NCBI GenBank assembly: GCA_049177215.1
Contig: CP185379.1
Coordinates: forward strand, 1,984,001-2,048,000
DNA from: Pollutiaquabacter aromativorans
GTDB taxonomy: Bacteria; Bacteroidota; Bacteroidia; AKYH767-A; 2013-40CM-41-45
Direction of reading: 5' to 3'
Length of the DNA: 64,000 bases
Position numbers and translations under genes: made by a program. A model generated the notes under the pieces. It was not told the DNA's origin and ran no database searches. It was given only the letters and a program-made list of their open reading frames with translations. This document shows positions 61,401 to 64,000 of the stretch, in pieces (position 1 is the stretch's first letter; the number at the start of each line of letters is the position of its first letter).

Positions 61401-62715
61401 AAGGTACCGGCGTCTGTACCTTCCAACTCGTGGCAGGCTCGATGGTGTTGGTCGTGAGGTTCATGCCGTTGAAGGGCGAACTCGTCACGTTCGGGCAAAC
61501 CGTAGCAGGACCCGATATCCCGAAGATGGGCTTCACATGAATGGTGATGGAAGCAGTACCGCCGCAGTTGTGATCGTCGCGACAGTTGCCCGGCAGATTA
61601 CAACCCGATCCGGTGAGGATGTTCTGGTAGTTCAGGGTCAAGGTCACTGTTCCGGCAAATCCCGGCGCCCACTGGATCGTCAGGCAACAGGTCCCCTGCC
61701 CGCTGATGGTCCCGGCGTTTGCCGGCATCAGTTCCCAGTTGTGAATATTACCCGGGATGCATTCGACACAATACGTCGAGGTGGAACCGGAACAGACGAT
61801 CGTATCACCCGCGATTGGCAATGTCGCGGGAACGATGCTGACGGTTTTGATCGTCGGGTTCGGGCAGTTGAGCGGCGGCGTACAACCGTTCACGCTGAGC
61901 GAGATCGTACCCGAAGGACCATTGCCCCAGATCACCGTACAGGAATCCGATGTGGGAGGCGGTGGTGTCAGGAAGGTGCCGCCCGTCACCGCCCAGGTAT
62001 AATTGGTACACACCGCGCTGGTGTGATAGGTAACCGTGTCGCCCGGACACTGTACCGAAATGCAGGTGATATCCGGACCCGAAGCCGAATCCACCACCAC
62101 CATGAAGGCCGTATCGTGCGGTGAACCGCAATCGTCGTAGACCGTCAGGGTATCGTAATACGTTCCGGGCGGATAATGCCAGGCCGGTTCGGTATGCGTC
62201 GCGTTGCTGCTGTAATAACCATTCCCGAAGTTCCACAACAAACCACTGATACCGGTGGAGTTGTCGTTGAAGGTGATCGATTGTCCGTTACAGATGTTGA
62301 TCACGCCACCGACGATCGGCGGACTGGTCGTAAAACTGATCGTATACGAGGATGGTGGATTGCGCACCACGTTCATCGTGCAGGAATCCAGTCGTCCGGG
62401 AGGAGCCCAGACATACCAGGTCACGACCGTAGTACCGACGGGATACACGCCCGGCGCATTGCTCCAGATGGAATCGAACTGGCAATCGGGTCCATTGCCG
62501 ATCACCGGTCCCGCCGGTGCGTAGGCGGGTGGCAGCAATTGCACCATCGAATCCGGCAGGTTGAAACAGATGGTCGTATCCCGGCATTTCAACACGCAGG
62601 GAAAACTCTGCCCCTGCGCGGTCGCCCGCTCCGTCTGGCCAAACAGAAACAGGCAGAAAAGCAGACCCGAAAGGAGTCGCGTCAACGGGCGATGTGCAAG
62701 CGTAAAGGTGGTCAT
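52429..62715 (-). CDS. Giant repeat-rich surface protein (PKD/Ig-like, dockerin-type end)
   Basis: 3428 residues: signal peptide (PLTRLLSGLLFCLFLFGQTE), then dozens of PKD and Ig-like repeats (SITFNDNSTGISGLLWNFGN, ITGDTIVCSGKGLSLLATQI, NPQFTYPAAGSFTYKLTVGD), a Cys-rich block with three nearly identical 171-residue repeats plus more divergent flanking ones (about 2000-2700), SprB-like repeats (GGSPPYTYAWSNGATTPSIA) and a C-terminal region with two calcium-loop repeats (DVNQDQLIEASDYTAVENA, DLTGDLLVEATDYSIVENN). Unlike the other large proteins here it has no recognisable T9SS sorting domain. Adhesion or matrix function is inferred from the architecture. The start at 62715 gives the signal peptide; an ATG at 62760 would add 15 residues. 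Confidence 0.8.
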   Translation of the reverse strand: MTTFTLAHRPLTRLLSGLLFCLFLFGQTERATAQGQSFPCVLKCRDTTICFNLPDSMVQLLPPAYAPAGPVIGNGPDCQFDSIWSNAPGVYPVGTTVVTWYVWAPPGRLDSCTMNVVRNPPSSYTISFTTSPPIVGGVINICNGQSITFNDNSTGISGLLWNFGNGYYSSNATHTEPAWHYPPGTYYDTLTVYDDCGSPHDTAFMVVVDSASGPDITCISVQCPGDTVTYHTSAVCTNYTWAVTGGTFLTPPPPTSDSCTVIWGNGPSGTISLSVNGCTPPLNCPNPTIKTVSIVPATLPIAGDTIVCSGSTSTYCVECIPGNIHNWELMPANAGTISGQGTCCLTIQWAPGFAGTVTLTLNYQNILTGSGCNLPGNCRDDHNCGGTASITIHVKPIFGISGPATVCPNVTSSPFNGMNLTTNTIEPATSWKVQTPVPSILNFATTAAFNAYTWNAGPGSYYVTAYAPAGVYCNDSAFKAVTVLDMIAPAAISGPDTVCPGVSYLYSTVPNMNGVTYNWTVTNGTIIGPANGNSVMIQWNAGGGSVNVSQTLTNPPGCTSPASATFSVYVWPPFSLPTITPSVPIACVKSTIVYSIPPSLISNGTYTWSVVPSTAGNILSANGTNQITIRWIDASNGPIFVKLKIERCYADSVMFPVNLLGLPPVPNIVAPATVCKNSLVNFSTSSPGPVWNWNFGDAGTANTQNASHTYVTAGNFNVFLAVTNANGCSDTAFTTIQVDDIPQLPVITGPASVCSGSTVTYTFTQPVFPGANYVWTVTAPGVLQAGQGTNTITVKWNSPGSGTVSLAVQSSCPPGPVTPMNVVVNALPTASIGIPSPLCIGAPLTFTGAGGVTYNWSFPGAGNVNLTNQSVPVVTYNATGNFGSSLSIIDANGCTANTNVTFTINPLPLVNVTANEICNFPASVTFNTINTGGYTYLWSTGATTASITQTLTGPTTYSVTVTNAFGCTNTGSKTINGGVCNSIPGVCVVNDSIDFTSVPPLCLTTTFTKIYSGNFTGWDFGDGSNAGPISPITHTFPTPGVYNVTVQGFAIGMDAMGQPCTTSIARTHPVTIPFDAAFNVTYQCNGLGQMQTIINNTSLYLNSAASYSWNWYLDGNGTPFSSVHSPANQLFSAGPHNVTLIISDPGGTLATCTLTVAVNVPVPVTAAANPPATPPFCAGTPVNFSDASFAAPTSWTWDFYNNGISLSNLQNPQFTYPAAGSFTYKLTVGDQYGCSSSTTRPITINAAGTGTITINNTFCDSIQLTASGVGPFTWSNVVSQPVPDNPFYVKQNGYYSVTGYNPSFGCPYKATVGPLTVKKSPNASISGKTQYCQGENLDLKTSTAGVTVSWNLYPSGPVLGTNPNLTIPANTAGTFTYQVTLTAANGCTATDTISVTVDPVPSSAVIVASGPLTFCEGDSVKLQVVPAAGSYLWSKSPTPPLTPPSNTNSFIWVTQSGTYSVIAQTVNGCSYPNIAPVTVTVNPLPAITITGDTIVCSGKGLSLLATQIAGATYSWVGPNFVSGANPMYQPNMQLSDAGVYTVTITSPNGCTTTRSVNVVVNPSPVAPVIQSNPGGILCEGSLFNLFVTNPAGAGHTYNWSTGQLGLSINAALVGDYWVMVTNSFGCKANSNILTIHPRPDLSCAPTGCYEFCNECDSVTIPGPAGMATYTWQIFVPNMFVYYSNSQNLTVLPPGGKFNLVATNLWGCADTTDTLNIHFEDCCPAPDLFTCLDTCENFDDNLLNDFGPDPNASNVIVSTSNVNSQGGPGDYYLFVQDQPGASGVLGSYLFDGKWCCGSFCFDFRLLNDGGVGGNVNPSVTIMSGTLGFTFTSTINANQNNGWHSVCAPITDCNPAPAGPGGAWTPIGATLPTDWTTVLSNVTEVIFPADYNAAPDEASALDNICLNSDVPDIDAGPDTTICVGSVVTLHVSGCTGTPTWSQISGDSLIPLNNGPFIDVMPLQNTCYVVTCCGYQACCCDTDTVCVNVRPLPQLQWNLPFTPVCLGSDSIYLDTANISVFVNNNWIPLANAGGTWVFSGANVIGNYFYPNLLGPNAVTLTYTDSAGCSASLTKYIGVIFCCPDTCEADAGPDHVVCLGQPFILQTAGCDSSKWYAISGDSLVLVGNTPSVDVFPMQNTCYVLVCYEDCCVDTDTVCLTVNPPPQIQWAFAYTSVCQFADSILLDTAQITVYINNTWVPLANAPGTWSFSGVNVVGNYFYPNQLGSNAVTFTYTDSLGCSASLTKYFSVIYCCPDTCEADAGPDHVVCLGQPFILQTAGCDSSKWYAISGDSLVLVGNTPIVDVFPMQNTCYVLVCYEGCCVDTDTVCLTVNPPPQIQWAFAYTSVCQFADSILLDTAQITVYINNTWVPLANAPGTWSFSGVNVVGNYFYPNQLGSNAVTFTYTDSLGCSASLTKYFSVIYCCPDTCEADAGPDHVVCLGQPFILQTAGCDSSKWYAISGDSLVLVGNTPIVDVFPMQNTCYVLVCYEGCCVDTDTVCLTVNPPPQIQWPFSLSPVCQFSDSIYLDTALVTVYINNAWVPLANAPGTWSFSSVNVVGNYFFPNQLGSNPVVFTYTDSLGCSASITKYINVIACCLDTCDANAGPDQVICAGQPLTLQTAGCDSTTWFEIFEGELQPVGQGPIIDLFPMQSTCYVLVCSNGCCSDTDTVCVTVNPVPILQWPYFLSSICVDAGPQALSDSSILVWQGNAWIPANLAAGTGYFTGPGIFANVFTPPGIGSFLVSYTFVDTNGCSTTVTNAITVIQCGGCDTAACNCNNVPPPPPPTITIVSVDPDNCFNDGCIHATFTGCCLLFSYSYFDPCNPLLSYSIAQTPDSNIFCNLRAGNYIIYVQDACGNFTQQSVTVPLASGPLTAILNFSQCGDSVCVAVEGGCAPYTFDWGNGPTTDQCIALEERCVMRTVTITDARGCSVTKTITVPRFDFVAVQTHCCLNNGSICIEGCFGPQPYFYSWSNGARTSCIAGLGAGTYCVTVTNRDGEQFTCCYTLSDAGFVPPSVSFNFSNCGSMVTAVINGNGCGNYSYHWQNNSTEPFFEGANACDSLTFTIVGCDGSQHHYGFRVPAVLPSISPVSCATGLGSICIDLQCYRGNVTGYFWTGVPIGAGSSCVAVPPGTYTVCITNDYGDMICCNVFLPPVTGGGPLVTLSSTPVGCLGINDGTASSTVSGGSPPYTYAWSNGATTPSIAGLAAGLYTLTVTDANGCSTTLSVVVRRSFCPIDLHLDILIEGFTLSGTVAAPMGNGGSGGCLFLNGTSTNPADVDSINIALVDSASGLVGLEGVGIVQDDGSVAVSWSDSLLIGERCYIRVRHRNSLETWSAVPLTVQSVMSYDFSSSAGSAYGANLRELGNGRFALWSGDVNQDQLIEASDYTAVENAALNFVFGYVPTDLTGDLLVEATDYSIVENNMMLFLFTIQP
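55204..56745 (-). repeat. 513-bp tandem repeats within the giant gene
   Basis: Sequence starting at 55321 recurs at 55834 and, with more changes, at 56347: a period of 513 bp or 171 codons. Units one and two differ at only a few positions over about 390 bp, far less than the flanking, clearly homologous units (54.7-55.2 and 56.75 kb onward). Each unit contains PDTCEADAGPDHVVCLGQPF at its start. The near identity points to recent duplication or gene conversion, and to a risk of assembly error. Confidence 0.85.
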
Positions 62716-62756
62716 GATGTGCGTGTGTTTCGTTGGACAGTTAACTTGACTCCGGG

Positions 62757-62954
62757 TCATTTTTGTAAATGCTCTCCGGTCATGGGTATTCCTGATTCGC
62801 GCCCGTTCAGGGAAGCAGCGCGCTCGTTCATCCAGGACTTCAGCAACCGGACTTCAATATCATATTTCCGGGCAATTTCGCTTAACGACAGCCGGCCTTG
62901 CACGTGTTCCGCAAGTACCTGTTGCTTGAAGGCGTCACTGAATTTCCGGCGCAT
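62757..62954 (-). CDS. Small transposase-type HTH protein, possible remnant
   Basis: 65 residues (ATG 62954) with a helix-turn-helix of the IS3/IS630 OrfA type: RRKFSDAFKQQVLAEHVQGR, LSLSEIARKYDIEVRLLKSW. No OrfB, no terminal inverted repeats and no target duplication are seen, so it is either a remnant of an insertion sequence or a stand-alone DNA-binding protein. The frame extends to a GTG at 63026, which is less likely. It lies just before the giant surface-protein gene on the same strand and could be co-transcribed with it. Confidence 0.5.
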   Translation of the reverse strand: MRRKFSDAFKQQVLAEHVQGRLSLSEIARKYDIEVRLLKSWMNERAASLNGRESGIPMTGEHLQK

Positions 62955-63093
62955 GGAGCTGGTGTTTGCCTCGGCAAATGCCCGATTATGTTGGAAAAAT
63001 GGAAACTTTTGGCAGATTGAATGCACCGGATTAACCCGCGGCGGGTAAATGCAACAACTGGCTGATCAGGTTTAACCCCCGGCAGATCCGGCA

Positions 63094-63849
63094 TCAGGCT
63101 TTCCCGCCCGCGTAACTCATACGCTCCAGGAATTCGTCCTTTTTTCTGCGGGAGATTTCGACCCGCGACCCGTCAGCCATCTCGACAAAATAGCCGTCGA
63201 CCCGACTGAAATTCCGGACATGCCGCAGATTGATCAGGTGGGAATGGTGCGCGCGAAAAAAAACCTGCTCGCTCAGGAGTTGCTCATACACTTTGATGTT
63301 ACGCGTACCGGTGTACTTTCCTTGCAAGGTATAGACATGCGTGTAGGTACCGTCCGCTTCCAACCGTACGATCTCTTCCGGGGCAAGAAACGCGATGCCG
63401 TCACGGATCGGGATCGCCAGTTTGCGGATACCGGCCTGCCCCAGACTCTCCAACAAGTGCTGGTGCTGCGGTGCACTGGATTGCGAACGCTCTTCCATGG
63501 CCTTACGCACCGCCTCGACCAGGTCGTCGGTGTCGACCGGCTTCAACAAGTAATCGATCGCCGAAAAACGGATCGCCTTGATCGCATAATGCGAATGCGC
63601 GGTAACGAAGATGACCCGGAAATTCCGCTCCCCGGCTCGTCGCAGAAAATCAAAACCGGTGCCACCCGGCATCTCCACATCCAAAAAGACGAGCTCCGGC
63701 TCCAGACGCTCCAATGCTTCCAAGGCCCCCTCCACCGAGTCCGCCTCGCCGACTACCTGTACGTCCGGACAATAAAGCTCCAACAGCTTCCGCAACGAAT
63801 CGCGGTTCTTCTGTTCGTCGTCAACCAGCAGTGCCGAAAGAGTGCCCAT
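63094..63849 (-). CDS. LytTR-family response regulator
   Basis: 251 residues: receiver domain (SALLVDDEQKNRDSLRKLLE, phospho-acceptor Asp near residue 56 in LVFLDVEMPGGTGFDF, FVTAHSHYAIKAI, YLLKPVDTDDL) and a LytTR DNA-binding domain (IVRLEADGTYTHVYTLQGKY, FFRAHHSHLINLRHVRNFSR, VEISRRKKDEFLERM). It is a transcription factor of the LytR/AlgR type, usually paired with a LytS-like kinase. A fragment that looks like the end of such a kinase lies 116 bp upstream at the window edge. Confidence 0.93.
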   Translation of the reverse strand: MGTLSALLVDDEQKNRDSLRKLLELYCPDVQVVGEADSVEGALEALERLEPELVFLDVEMPGGTGFDFLRRAGERNFRVIFVTAHSHYAIKAIRFSAIDYLLKPVDTDDLVEAVRKAMEERSQSSAPQHQHLLESLGQAGIRKLAIPIRDGIAFLAPEEIVRLEADGTYTHVYTLQGKYTGTRNIKVYEQLLSEQVFFRAHHSHLINLRHVRNFSRVDGYFVEMADGSRVEISRRKKDEFLERMSYAGGKA

Positions 63850-63906
63850 GTACTAGCAAGGTAAGGAATCGGCGCGAGAAAGCACGCGAGATGAGGGACA
63901 AGGGGC

Positions 63907-63961
63907 GTGGGACGTGGGACGAAACAACACGCCCACCTGCCGAAGCTTTAGCGAAGGCAGG
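63907..63961. repeat. Short tandem and palindromic repeat
   Basis: GTGGGAC occurs twice in tandem (63907-63920), followed by the palindrome CCTGCC-N14-GGCAGG (63936-63961) with an inner GAAGC-TTTA-GCGAA. Palindromes of this kind are often scattered through Bacteroidota genomes. It sits in the gap between the kinase fragment and the response regulator. I cannot test from one window whether it recurs. Confidence 0.35.
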
Positions 63962-63965
63962 GAAC

Positions 63966-64000
63966 TCAAAACCCAATCTCCACCCGCGTCCCCGGAAACT
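63966..64000 (-). CDS. 3' end of probable sensor histidine kinase
   Basis: The minus strand reads PGTRVEIGF then stop (63966-63968), open to the right window edge. The final residues match the typical end of LytS-type sensor kinase ATPase domains (GTxVxIxF). The position directly upstream of a LytTR response regulator fits. Only about ten codons are visible, so this is a tentative call. Confidence 0.4.
   Translation of the reverse strand, partial: FPGTRVEIGF

Noticed and set aside
52871..62587. Many plus- and minus-strand ORFs within the giant gene (for example 60592-62124)
   Set aside because: Low-complexity Arg-rich translations typical of antisense or shifted frames of a GC-rich repeat gene.
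62757..62954. Active insertion sequence
   Set aside because: Only a small HTH ORF is present; no second ORF, inverted repeats or target duplication.
1..64000. tRNA, rRNA, CRISPR array or riboswitch, including a cobalamin riboswitch at nrdJ
   Set aside because: No matching conserved sequences or regular direct repeats were seen; the nrdJ leader is too short and lacks a B12-box-like motif.

Overview
The window is a chromosomal piece from a member of the Bacteroidota, probably an environmental Chitinophagales/Flavobacteriales-like lineage. The evidence is four secreted proteins with type IX secretion (T9SS) C-terminal sorting domains, giant PKD/Ig-like cell-surface proteins, many SCKKD-type lipoproteins, an HYC_CC_PP-type protein, weak or absent Shine-Dalgarno sequences, and several TAnnTTTG-like -7 promoter elements, the Bacteroidota consensus. 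I see no rRNA, tRNA, CRISPR array, prophage or complete insertion sequence.

Layout. 1-3.6 kb: the 3' end of an unidentified gene, then a class II (B12-dependent) ribonucleotide reductase (minus strand). 3.6-5.5 kb: an MbnP/MbnH-like pair (copper-binding lipoprotein plus di-haem MauG-like protein). 5.6-12.3 kb: a tight six-gene minus-strand run: RIC (ScdA/YtfE) iron-sulfur repair protein, NorC-like cytochrome c, tyrosine phenol-lyase, methionine gamma-lyase-like enzyme, tryptophanase, NorB-like haem-copper subunit. 12.4-31.5 kb: a stress island with four double-domain universal stress proteins, Hsp20, a PAS histidine kinase with a receiver-Crp fusion regulator, YtxH/holin-like envelope proteins, hydrolase plus phosphoribosyltransferase, Nramp transporter plus Crp/Fnr regulator, an Mla-type lipid ABC system, and a baeRF-type release-factor-like gene heading an operon with a Usp, a TerB-like protein, a probably inactive beta-lactamase-fold protein and a patatin. 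31.7-41.3 kb: a copper-themed surface region (HYC_CC_PP protein, T9SS multicopper oxidase, metal-binding lipoprotein, a second MbnP/MbnH pair, a T9SS lysyl oxidase). 41.5-48.3 kb: a 2273-residue T9SS protein with a subtilase/sedolisin-like domain and an odd NGRVVT repeat tract. 48.5-52.4 kb: TPR adenylate cyclase, HD phosphohydrolase, and a cyclic-nucleotide-sensing histidine kinase. 52.4-62.7 kb: a 3428-residue adhesin-like protein with nearly identical 513-bp tandem repeats. 62.8-64 kb: a small HTH gene, a LytTR response regulator, and the tail of what is probably its kinase.

The main discovery is regulatory. Ten start regions between 5.5 and 31.5 kb carry a palindrome of the form TGAn-N4-nTCA (five are exactly TGAC-N4-GTCA, a sequence expected about once in 64 kb by chance). 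In eight of them the palindrome centre lies 32-34 bp upstream of the centre of a sequence at the position of a Bacteroidota -7 element; four of these are perfect TAnnTTTG matches and four are weaker. This is the geometry of a class II Crp/Fnr-activated promoter. It ties together copper/MbnPH, NO defence, tyrosine/tryptophan/methionine lyases, Usp, Hsp20, envelope, metal transport and the baeRF operon in one predicted regulon. Two Crp/Fnr-type regulators lie in the window: one fused to a receiver domain, and one in an operon that itself carries the box. The gene content resembles the mycobacterial DosR dormancy regulon.
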